From the NCBI GenBank assembly GCA_019722365.1, contig JADFUC010001547.1, positions 1-64,000 on the forward strand: a stretch of 64,000 nucleotides of DNA. The letters are read 5' to 3'. The first letter of the stretch is position 1. Each line of letters begins with the position of its first letter. Source of the stretch: Lithospermum erythrorhizon. Its lineage: Eukaryota; Streptophyta; Magnoliopsida; Boraginales; Boraginaceae. Below the pieces are notes generated by a model. It was not told where the DNA came from, searched no databases, and saw only the letters and a list, made by a program, of their open reading frames with translations. Shown here piece after piece: positions 32,900 to 42,759 of the stretch. The position numbers and the translations under genes are program-made.

Positions 32900-33850
32900 C
32901 AAGCGAAATTGCCTCGCCCCTCAGATCCACAAATTCCTTCAAAGGACTCTCTGATTAGCTTTTCCATCTCAATCTTCAACATGTGACACTTGTCTGTGTC
33001 ATGACCATACTCTCTATGGTATTCATAGTATCTTGATTTGTCTATATTTGCCTCACGTCCTCTCATTCAGGGAGGATTTGGTAATAAATTTTTTTCGCCA
33101 TCTGGGAATAGATCTCAGAGATGGCGACTCTTAATGGGATCTGGCCCACCATGTACTGTTGTGAAATAGGTTGAGCACATCGAACCAACTCTCTATGTGG
33201 TGGTGAGTAGGGTCTTTTTCTAAAGTTTTACCTCTTGTCACGCAACTTGTCCCATATTTGTGGTTTCTTTGATGAGCCTTGATGGTCCCTTCTACTCAGC
33301 TTTTCACGAAGGCCGCCTGAGGGACCTTCCTTCGTTTGCAAATTCTCCAAATTTATATGTTTATTGACCATTTTGTTTACCATCCTTCGTCGTGGAGTAT
33401 GGGGGGAGTGGGGGTTCCAAAGACCAACGCCTCTTCTTTTAACTTGCCGTAATTTAGGCTACGGTAAAAAGTCATATAAATGATCTTATTATCAATGCTT
33501 GGGATGTTATTCAAAATGGATTTGTATCACTCATGAAAGTCCTTGAGCGACTCCCGTGGTGCCTATTGCAAATCCATTAAAGCTCTCTCATCCTGCTTGT
33601 TTGTAATAAATGTGTTATACTTGGCAATGAAAGCATCCGATGTATGAGCGTATGAGTCAATTGAGTTCGTTGGTAACTCCATATACCAATCCAACTCGGC
33701 CCCAGTAAGACTATTCGGAAATGCTTTGGCATAAATATCCATGTCATTCTTGATAATAGTCATTTGGGCCAAAAATTCCTTTAACTGCTTCTACGGATCC
33801 CCTATACCACTATACTGTGTAAATATTGTGTAAACTGAGGTAAAATGAAT
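32900..33850 (-). pseudogene. gag of Tat element B
   Basis: Leftward: a GDPxKQLKEFLAQMTII-like start near 33800, then the open frame 33772-33563 with AKAFPNSLTGAELDWYMELP and SIDSYAHTSDAFIAKY, the standard gag core of plant gypsy elements (KxFPxSLxGxAxxWYxxLP). It ends QDERALMDLQ, followed by a frameshifted ESLRDF-like stretch. Further left, near 33020-32950, the minus strand reads HREYGHDTDKCHMLKIEMEK then LIRE, the gag C-terminal zinc-associated segment. Coding similarity stops at about 33850, where element B appears truncated or its leader begins. Confidence 0.85.
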
Positions 33851-34494
33851 CCTAACAGTTTGCATTTAATCGAAAGCAAAGAATGGCATAATCGCCTCGA
33901 GGTACAACACGCTCACTAATTTTGGAGATGGGCAGTAAATGGCATAACTGCGTCCTGCGGATACTGGAAATGGGTTGTATCGCATCGATCCAACACACGA
34001 ATGGATTGGACGGTCTGTAGAACTCGCTAATTCTTATAAATATACTGACGCTAAGTTTACCCATATCACTCCGTATTAACTTGAAAATATATTTGGGATA
34101 CAAATTTAGCCTGACGAATCTAGTAGTATAATGTTTAATGTAGTGGCCCGGTAGCTCTGATCAGCTTGACCCAATCAATAGTAATTAGACTTATTGAAGA
34201 GGTTTTAAGTATAATGACCAAGGAGGTTAATAATCCATTAGTCAAGAAAATGTTTACCTTATAGCCTAAACAATTTATATCAGACCAGTAGTCACGCATT
34301 AAATTAAAGAGTAAAATATTTCCTTCCCATTCTTATGTATTCCGTACTACGTCTATAATAAGCTATTTGTATGTATGGTATATTTCAGTGTGGGAGTCGG
34401 TCATATGTTTCACATGATTCAATCCGGAGCCAATATAGATTCCACTTCGAATAAAATATTATTTCTCAATTTAATAGTTATGCATTTATGTCCA

Positions 34495-34715
34495 ATGTTT
34501 TTACTCTTGTAATAAATTTGAAGTAGCTAAATTTTAGAAGTCCATATGAATAATTTATTTGGTTGTCCTTATAATAATTTTTGTACTTATGATATTGCAC
34601 ATATAATCTACATAATATGATTCAGAATTTACCGTAATTTTTATTTATTCTTCTTCAAGTGGATCGATCGATACGTTTATCACTCCTCATGTTTCTAGAT
34701 CGTCCAATTATACGA
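34495..34715. repeat. Diverged direct repeat, copy 1
   Basis: Shares with 34935-35170 the ordered blocks TTGAAGTAGCTAAAT, AATTTATTTG, TTGTACTTATGA, TATTGCACAT/TATTGTACAT, TTATTCTTCTTCA and TCGATCGATACG/TCAATCGATACA. Offset about 445 bp. Confidence 0.7.
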
Positions 34716-34934
34716 CTATATTGTATTGTAAATCTGTAATTGATTTGAGGTCTGTAATTAGCAGATGGATTCAAGGTATTATTGCCAACCGAATTGAATA
34801 TATGAGAAATGAATTTAGTTGGATGAATTCAGCAACATAATCAAATATATACGTAGCCCAATCCCAACTAAGGAGCAATTAAGACATTTTGAAATATCTC
34901 AAATGTGATCAATCAAGGAGTATTAATGATCAAC

Positions 34935-35170
34935 ATTTCTCCTCTTGGTAAAAATTGAAGTAGCTAAATCGTCAAAGACCATGATAGTAATTTATTTGAT
35001 TGGCCTTAATACATATATTGTACTTATGAATTACTACTATCATATTGTACATAAATTGTACTTGATATGATACAAAATCAACCACTATTCCATTATTCTT
35101 CTTCATGTCGATCAATCGATACATTCACCTGCCATCATGTCGCTAGATGATTATATAGTAGTGTATTTAT
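34935..35170. repeat. Diverged direct repeat, copy 2
   Basis: Second copy of the 34495-34715 segment with indels. The pair could be LTRs or arms of an unrecognised small element, or a local duplication. Confidence 0.7.
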
Positions 35171-36190
35171 CAAAATTAACTATTCATATTTGTCTTCGTT
35201 CATTTCTATCACATATATGTACAAATAGAATTTTAATAATGCATCCAATAATATGGTACGATCTAATAATTTGCACAAATTGTTACAATGGTACGATCTA
35301 ATAAATATGGTATTGCATGATATTTTCAGTTGAAGGAAAAGACATCTACAAGTTGCTTAGACTGGTTTGTAATGGATGAATGAACTCGAATCTCTAATAG
35401 AAAACAAACATGAAGTTATGGGTCAGTTTGTACCTTACCTTAGTTCGTAATGGTACGTAACATATTGGTATCTACATACAAATTCACTTGCGAATTTTTT
35501 TCATATATATGAGAAAAAGAAATCAGTACTTGTTCATTAACAATATGAATGCCCATACATTGGGTTGTTCTTGGCCAAGCTCATATATTTATCCTTAAAA
35601 TTTCATGAACGAAACTTCATATATTTTACCACACTATATGTTAATTCTATACCAAATATGTTTTTTTTTTTTCAATTCAGTCATATATCATTGGAAGGAT
35701 TCAAAACTTGAATCTCATCGCCACTATTACTCAGGACAACTAGACTAATCCTAGTTGTTTATTTATAAAATATATGATTGAAATATTAATGTATTATATA
35801 TATTTTTTCAATTTTATATCAAAATCAACTGATAGATAACGTGACTTATTATCTAACACATGACTACCACTCGTACATATAAGTGAAGGATTATTTATTA
35901 TGTAATAAAAATAAGTTTACAATAAACTAAATTTGCATGTTTGAATTTCTTATTGGCCTTTCTGTAAGAACGCAAATATTTTATTATTAGTAAAAGCCTC
36001 AAAGGATAATTCTGTATATTACAAATCAATTTTTATCAAACGATTAAGGTTCGATTATCAATTTAGTTGTCTCCTATGAATACTAGAGTCTAATATATGA
36101 CTCGGTAGTTTTATTTGTCTTTAAGCTTGGCTTGTATTTCATTTGCATTGACTGACTTGTTGAGATTTACAAGTTTGGGTTTCTCTACAT

Positions 36191-36422
36191 CTTCCTCCTA
36201 ATTACTTGATTTCACAAATGATTTGCAGCTTCCTCCCACTAAGTTGAACTTTGCAGGTGCTTCTGTGCTTCCTCCTACTGGGTTGGGACTTTGCAGGTAC
36301 TTTATAGTTTCATCCCGCTAAGTTGAGGCTTTGCATCTGCTTGCAGCTTTCTCTTGACGACTTTGACCTTCTATGTGCTTCTAGCTTCCTCCAAATGACT
36401 TGCCCATGCAAGTGCTTGTATC
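36191..36422. repeat. 39-bp minisatellite, about six units
   Basis: Units begin near 36191, 36229, 36268, 36308, 36347 and 36385 (38-40 bp each), with a plus-strand core CTTCCTCC-ACTAAGTTGAACTTTGCAGGTGCTT. Thirteen codons per unit. On the minus strand two neighbouring units read in frame as EAPAKFNLVGGS-like repeats, and the edge units are more decayed. It sits in otherwise non-coding DNA. Confidence 0.8.
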
Positions 36423-36429
36423 TTTCTAT

Positions 36430-36900
36430 GTTGTGTTAAACTTCAGGCGTATATATTTTTATCACATGGTCTTCTGCAGCTTGTTTCTGTGAGTCACGTG
36501 TCGTTTGAAGCTTTTTAGACATCCGCTGCGGTGTTGCATCTTTGTAGATCGGTCACAGAATAACCGCTTGCACTAATATTACTATAATAAGATACTACTG
36601 CTGTATGATTATTTTATGAAAATCTAAAATTCTGTTTAATACGAAATACAATCTAATCGGGTTGGTTGGTAGTACATTTCTGTGATTTAAAATTTCATGT
36701 TTATAATGAATTCGAAATTTATATTATTTGGGGCTGCAATATAATTTTGAGGCAGGAACGTTAACGTCAAGTCATTGCCTAGAGCAAGCTTAAAACGGTA
36801 ATTATCATCAATTAAACTATCTAAGCTCACACATAAAACAACGGGCCAACCCATTAACTCCATAAATGAACCCAAGGCCCAAAACACACAAACCCATTTT
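36430..36900. other. Unassigned A+T-rich DNA
   Basis: No motif recognised. The C-rich stretch near 36840-36900 (AACGGGCC, AAGGCCCAAAACACAC) resembles the upstream part of plant LTRs and may already belong to the partial LTR that follows. Confidence 0.3.
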
Positions 36901-38080
36901 TCTTTCTTCTCCTTCACGCCGCCCAACGCGGCTCTTTTCCCCTCGATTTTTTTCTTCGATTTCTCTCCATCTGCGAAATTTCACCTCAAATTTTTGGAGA
37001 GCCTTCCCCTCATCGCCCTCGTCGCTTCAGTAAAAAGGCAGCGATCTTGTTGGGTATTTTGTGAGACGCTTCAAGTTGGACTTTTTTCGCTGACTTTTGT
37101 ATTTCGAATTTTATTGCTCCAATTGACTTTAGTTCTAAATTGGCCATTCTCGAAATAAATATCGTGTTTCACGTGGGAATTTCTGACGCTTTTTAAAGCC
37201 GTTGACTTTTGGAATTTTGGGTTGACTTCGATTTTTATGAGATATCGTTGAATATAATATCATTAGGCTTAGATCATAATATAAGAGTTGATGATAATCG
37301 ATATTTATGGTTGAGTTGACTTCGAGTGATCAGTAGGATCGAATTTTCTAAAATGTGTTTGATAGTATAAATATATATTGACCATTATCATGATTGTTTT
37401 CGAGGTGAAATTATTGTATTAGGTTGTTGGTAATATATGTTGAAATTAGTTTAGTAGATTTTGAGTAGTAAGCTGGATTCTGATTTTGAGGTTGTTAGAA
37501 ATAGGTTTACTAGTCGAAAAGTTGATATTTTGGGTTAATTGAAATTGGCTGAAAATGTTAGTATTTTGGTTAAGGTGTCGACCCACAAGGGATTTACTCG
37601 ATAGCTTGAAATTGGCCATTTTAATAGTCTTCAAACATAAGTAGCAATCTATACTTTAAGTAGTTAATTTGTACTAAAATGGGTCAAAAGTCGAAATTTA
37701 ATTAAGATAGCGGTTAAAATTGTCATGTATAGTAATTGTTATTTCGGTCTTTTGACTAGACGCGAACGCTGAAAGCACTTCCCCACCGATTAGGCGGACG
37801 CTTCCTTTATTGCTAACCAAGGTGGTACTTATTCATCAGCGCTTACTTTAATGCATTTCTATTTTAAATCAAGGTGAACATGTCATCGTGGTATGATTAT
37901 GTGAGAATGGTATACATGATATCAGGGTATGATGGAGAACGGTATAATGCGGTAATTGCTGAATGATCAGGTGTGATTCATTTATGAGCTATGTTATGAT
38001 TATGCGATTGTATTTCCGTGGGTATCAAGATTTCTTGAGGTGCGATTTCAGCTTAAACTCCCAACTTATGTTCTTGCGTT

Positions 38081-38175
38081 CTGTGGCCTTGTCGGCATTT
38101 CTGATTCTGTGGCCTTGTCGGCACTGTTGTATTTCTGTGGCCTTGTCGGCATTTCTGATTATGTGGCCTTGTCGA
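38081..38175 (+). repeat. Four copies of a TGTGGCCTTGTCGGCATTTCTGATT motif
   Basis: Near-identical copies at 38082, 38106, 38137 and 38162, spaced 24-31 bp. Same motif as 2262-2336. Confidence 0.85.
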
Positions 38176-38363
38176 CGGTCAGGATTGATTTGATTGTGAG
38201 ATGTTTTAGCTGTGCGCTTGGATATTGTTTCGATGAGAAGCTGGTTTTTCGGTGAGGCCAAGGTTGTGACTTTGAGTCGACTCGAGCATTAGGACGCCAA
38301 TTCTATAAATAGATGATTAGTGGGTTAGCGTGCTCTCCTTCTCGCGATACGCGGACGCTATCG

Positions 38364-38622
38364 GCCTTATACTTCGTGTATGTCATGGGTTTGTCTTATA
38401 CTTAGTATAAGGAAAAGCGGTGCGCCTTTATACTTAGCGATAAGGCGGTTTTCCTTATACTCATGGTATAAGCGCGGTGTGCCTTATACTTAGTGTATAA
38501 CCGCGGTTTGCCTTTATACTTCGTGTATAGTACGGCGTGCTCTTTATACTTTAGCGTGAGTAAGTGCGTTTGCTTTATACTTTGTGTATAAGTGCAGCTT
38601 TGGGCTTATACTTCGTATAAGC
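38364..38622 (+). repeat. Nine-unit array of CTTATACTTCGTATAAG hairpins
   Basis: Nine units spaced about 29 bp, each a 5-6 bp inverted repeat (TTATAC/GTATAA) around a TTC/TTAGT/TTTGT loop, separated by GCGGT-rich spacers. The best-preserved unit is at the right end. This is the longest version of the array in the window. Confidence 0.85.
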
Positions 38623-38960
38623 GCGTGATTATCGATTGGTCCATTCCCGCAGTAGACGATCGAGCATATGCGCATTAAAGGTTGGTGGCACTGCTGACAT
38701 GAGATGATGGTTCACGACTATAGTTATAGTCGTTTGTCGAGTCTCGAGTTCTTCGGTGATTAAAAGTTTTATCGAAACTTTCTATTATATCTCCATACGT
38801 TATGCTCTAGACTTTCTTTGGAATTATGTTGTATGACCTATTAGGTAGTCTCGATATATATATATATATGTCTTATTCATATTTGACATGTTGTTTAAAT
38901 TTTCTATGGTGTCAGATGATCCGGCTTTTTATGACCTCGCTTATTGATTAAGTGAACGCC

Positions 38961-40870
38961 AGGCCGATTATACTGGGAGTGTTGCCTTGATAAAATTATG
39001 TCGAATTAGGTTTCGTTGATTATTGATATTATCGATTTTCTAATGGCCCTAAGTCATATTAATCGCTATACATCCTTTGGCAAGTTAAAAGTTGAATCGT
39101 TAATGGTCGAGATAACTTTTGAACGTAGGGCATTAGGTATAAAAATTAGAAACCGACGCCCGTGCTAATATTATATAGATGATGTTGATGATATTTCTTA
39201 TATATATAAGTGGAAAGTTGGATTTAAACGCTGCTAGTATATAGTTGTGACCTAACCACGACGTTGATAATTCCATAGACTAAACGAAGAATTTAGCGAG
39301 ATAATTCTGCATTTGGGTTATCTTGATTTAAGAGATACGTTGTTCGCTTGTATTAAGATAACGATACGAAGCCGAGGTTCTTACAATAAACATTTAGAAG
39401 TCATAAGAGGTGTATGCCTATAACTGAGAGTAGCACTTTAAGGTGAACTAAAGATAAGTGGTTGAGTTGTGTATGCTTGAGTTATGAGATGTTGAGATAT
39501 ATGTTTGAGTTGTATATTGTCGGGAATTAGGTATACTTCTAAAGATAATAAATAGAAAGATATCTCAGGATTAAGACGCATGAAGTGAGTAAGTTGTCGA
39601 CGTGGTACGGATTTGTCGGTGTTAGTCGGAAAGCCATTAAGGAAATATTTATCTTGTCGAGAGGAGCATATAAATATAATCCCTTGAGGTGGATAGTCGC
39701 AAATAGGTTAGGGTCTCAATTATCCTTGTTTGTACGAGCGGTAGGTTAACTTCTAAGATTATTTGTATTCACTTTTAGCCGACTCCCTTATTTCCCCATG
39801 GGCATGCATGCTTTATGCCTAGGTTGTCAAGGGATGACCGAGATGCATCTGGTCGAGTAGCCGCACCAAGGAAGTGGCGACGGTGGTCAAGACCTCAACA
39901 AATTAAGGTTTCTATATTCTTTGGATTTTTTGTTGTACGCACAATTATTGTTGTCTTCGAAGAAACCAGCTTGTTTGATGTCATTTATATTATTACTTTC
40001 CCGCTTGTTGTGTTGTCAAGTTAGTTCACCGGATGGACGAAAGTTGTCTTATTTTATTATAACGCTAAATGAAATCATTGCTTTTGTTATCCATCTGCCG
40101 CTAATCCGACATTCGTGTTGACGACGGTCCCAACTGCGCTCCACCAACGGGTCGTTACGGTTGAACGTTGCAGAAGCTTTTTGGAGATCTGGCCGAGAAT
40201 ATTGCATCCCACAGAGTGTTTCATGTGGCGCCCGCTTGATGCGTCTCCCCGAAGGTCTTCACAACTTGATCAATGGAGATCCAACCGATGCAAATAGCCA
40301 GAAGAGACTTTAGAAGATGCAACAAAAACGAAGGTATTCCATCGAGAAATCTCATAAATCACAAGCGCTGGAAAACGCCATGCACGCTACCGGCTTCGAC
40401 AAATGGAAACTTAAACTGCAAGCGTAAAGTGAATGTCGTGTTCTAGGCACGCATAGTTTACAAAAAGTCACGGACTTGTCGAACGCTGAAACCCCTACCT
40501 AATACGTGACAAAAAAATAATGTCCCATTAGTCAATTCGATCTACCAATAATCGCATAGTATCATCAGATCTAATATATTAAATAAATTGAGATTCACAC
40601 ACAATGTAATTAGAATTAACATAACAATCTTAATTAAACAATCAAATGGTGAACTAAAACAATTAGTGAACGAGACAGAAACGTCATAGAATCCAAATGC
40701 TAATCATTATAATTAACTAATTACTTAGAAATATAATTTTGTTAATAAATAAAAACGGCTAAAAAACTGTCATGTATAACGAGGCGTAAACGTAAACATT
40801 CAAGATCTAACAAAACCCCAGATTATTAATTAATTATATAAAATTAGTGTAATTAAATTTATCAATACTC
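38961..40870 (+). other. Unresolved retroelement-like interval
   Basis: Possibly the far part of the preceding LTR and a gag start. A plus-strand open frame at 39815-40024 begins MPRLSRDDRDASGRVAAP, similar in character to the basic N-termini of Tekay-type gag, but the following sequence does not continue as gag. From 40.5 kb the sequence becomes A+T-rich and non-coding. Confidence 0.3.
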
Positions 40871-41110
40871 GTAGAAAGAACGTGACAATGAAACGTCACC
40901 TTAACGTAACTATTTTATTATTAATTAATTAATAAAATAGTATATTAACCCTCATGCGTAAACTTTGTTATCATTACTATTTAAATAAATAAAATAGTGT
41001 TTGAGAAACCGCAGAAGTAACGTGACAATCTAACTTCACGTAAACGAAACTATCTTATTATTAACTAATTAAATAAATATTACTCGAAGAATAAATGTGA
41101 GTAAACCGAC
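40871..41110. repeat. Two tandem copies of a ~130-bp AACGTGACAAT..CGTCAC unit
   Basis: The block AACGTGACAATGAAACGTCACCTTAACGTAACTATTTTATTATTAATTAATT near 40880 recurs diverged near 41015. Similar CGTCAC/AATTAATTAATAAAAT words occur in the repeats at 57.5-58.2 kb. Confidence 0.55.
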
Positions 41111-42235
41111 GTCACTTAAAATGTGGCCACTTTATATTAATTATATAAATAAAAATATACTCTAATTAATCTAACGAAGAAGAAAAGTAGCAAGAGTTTA
41201 ATTTTTCAAAAAAAATTAAATTTTTCTCGGCAACACCCCTACATAAAATTAAATATAATTATTATAAATTATTATTTGTACAAATTAAATGAAACTAAAC
41301 TAATAACTCCTTAAAGTATATCAATAAATCAAATATTTTTAGTCCTTATTTATTACTCGTTAAAATAATATAAATTAAAATTAAAAAGACAAACATTAAT
41401 GACAAACCTTTTTATGATACATCTTCAAATTATAATCAATTATCGTACATAAGAAAATAAATAAGTTCATAACAATTGTATAATAAATAATAATTTAAAT
41501 TGAAAATTAAAACAATGTATTATTGCCTCTTCTTTGATGTTAAACAATAATAAAATCCAAGTTAATAACAATAAATAATAAGAATTTAAAAGACAATCAA
41601 AACTAACAATGAAAAATTAATTAGGAGAAAATGGTGAAGACATCATGTAAGATGCGCTGAAGTTATATATATAGAGGGAGAAGCATATGAAACTGGTAGA
41701 TATGAAATTCTATGTGGCACTATTGTGGCGTTATGTTTAGATAATGTCATAGAAACGTAGTAACTAGATATTTCCCTCAAAATTTTCCCGCATACTGTTC
41801 TCATTTATTATTTGAATTAAAACACGCCACTTGAATGTCAGAAAACATAAAAATTTCCCTCCCACACTGTACTTTGATAGTGTCTGAGCTTTGACATGTT
41901 TGTGGCGAATGTTGATTATCCTGCACAAACGCCACATAACAATTTATACCTCAGCCTAATTCAAGATAAAGACAACCTACAAACATAGAAATTGTACAAC
42001 CTACAAATCAATGCCAAACATAAAATATAAAATAGCCAAAACACAACTTCACAAATTTACACAACTAAAACATACTACAAATAAATAAAAAAATCCATAA
42101 TTCAGGATCAACCAAATCCAAAATACATACATCAAAGCGCGGGATTTCTAGATAAAGCACTAGATCTACTTATACGAGACTGCTGCTAACTGCCTCAAGT
42201 GCTCTGTAAACATTTAAAGGAACTCATTAGTAGTA
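41111..42235. other. A+T-rich non-coding DNA with GTGGCG/CGCCAC motifs
   Basis: Very A-rich. At 41718-41730 and 41901-41936 GTGGCG and CGCCAC words face each other. Possible subterminal region of the CACTA element, but no terminal inverted repeat pair was found. Confidence 0.35.
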
Positions 42236-42444
42236 TCAACTCTCGAGCCATCTCCAAGGCGTTAAATCTTGGACTCTAAAGCTTCCCGCTGCTCTACTTT
42301 CTACTTTCCTTTTCTTTGCTAGAACCACTTGAGTTGCCAAGTCCAATGTGGTGGCATCATTGCTAGAAAATGAGGATCGCAGGAAAAGGATCGAAGACAA
42401 AGCGATCCGGGCCTCAGCTGGCCAAACCCGCACGTCAGTCCTTC

Positions 42445-42750
42445 CTACCGCCACCACTGAGCATCCCATATGTGCAAATCCGGTGCAAACTTCAAAGGGT
42501 CCATATCCTGCCCGTACCTAGCCTTGAACAACAATACATACTTCTCCTGCACGTACAAAGATGGAAATTCAGAGATAGTTAGCGGGAAACAATGTAAAAT
42601 AGAACTATATAACAACTGCCAAGAAACATACCCAAGCCCTGTTGAATTTAGCATTATGAGGGCATTCGTCCACCCCTTCACTTTGTTCTTCTTTCGATTT
42701 TGCGCAAGAAGGATTTCGAACGGCGAGGGACGAACTCCTATTTTTTCTTC
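42445..42750 (-). pseudogene. Two-exon remnant with consensus splice sites, probably CACTA second gene
   Basis: Minus strand. An acceptor TTTTTTCTAG ends at 42751, exon 42750-42632 is open, a donor GTATGT starts at 42631, an acceptor GTACGTGCAG ends at 42547, and exon 42546-42445 continues the same frame to a TAG stop. Removing the 85-bp intron joins DECPHNAKFNRAW to EKYVLLFKARYGQDMDPLKF without a break, whereas reading through the intron does not. A possible upstream donor (AG then GTAACA) lies at 43228. Spliced product end: ...DLHIWDAQWWR. I do not recognise the domain. Its place downstream of Tnp2 suggests the second CACTA protein; a captured host gene is also possible. Confidence 0.5.
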
Positions 42751-42759
42751 CTAGAAAAA

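Larger units (their letters stand above)
19300..33850 (-). mobile_element. Ty3/gypsy Tat-lineage element B, leftward, with nested copia insertions
   Basis: Read leftward the order is gag (33.85-32.9 kb), protease (32.65-32.14), pre-RT (32.04-31.76), RT (31.8-31.09), RNase H (22.39-22.17), archaeal-type RNase H (21.93-21.59), integrase (21.43-20.73) and the post-integrase tail (19.71-19.46). The second RNase H before integrase defines the Tat lineage. A copia element (22389-31077) sits between the RT end and RNase H, and a solo LTR (19775-20727) sits at the end of the integrase core. Removing both rejoins adjacent parts of one polyprotein in the expected order. The LTRs were not resolved. All frames are broken. 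Confidence 0.85.
33851..36190. other. A+T-rich non-coding DNA, with an internal duplication
   Basis: No coding motif on either strand. Contains a diverged duplication (34495-34715 and 34935-35170) and a short direct repeat of GGTACGATCTAATAA at about 35256 and 35290. Confidence 0.5.
36900..38960 (+). mobile_element. Partial Tekay/Del-like gypsy LTR
   Basis: Colinear with 1300-3030 of the first solo LTR and with 52400-53960. Shared parts are the C/T-rich leader with repeated TTGACTTT, the GTGAACATGTCATCGTGGTATGATTATGTG block near 37870, GGCCTTGTCGGCA repeats, the TTATACTT..GTATAAG hairpin array, the ATATGCGCATT block near 38665, and TATGCTCTAGAC..TTATTCATATTTGA. The usual LTR end (GACTCTCAC.....TTACA) is not found, so the right part is missing or replaced by 39.0-39.8 kb sequence. 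Confidence 0.65.

Noticed and set aside
38600..38622. ACTTCGTATA identical to ten bases of the loxP arm
   Set aside because: The unit is a short palindrome with a three-base loop, not two 13-bp arms around an 8-bp spacer. The likeness is due to the TATAC/GTATA symmetry.
38081..38622. Regularly spaced repeats resembling a CRISPR array
   Set aside because: Units are diverged, spacers are also repetitive, the array sits within a plant LTR family, and there are no cas genes. This is eukaryotic DNA.
41718..41730. CACTATTGTGGCG as a possible left CACTA terminus
   Set aside because: No CGCCACAATAGTG-like partner or three-base target duplication was found near 51.5-52.1 kb. Kept only as a possible subterminal motif.
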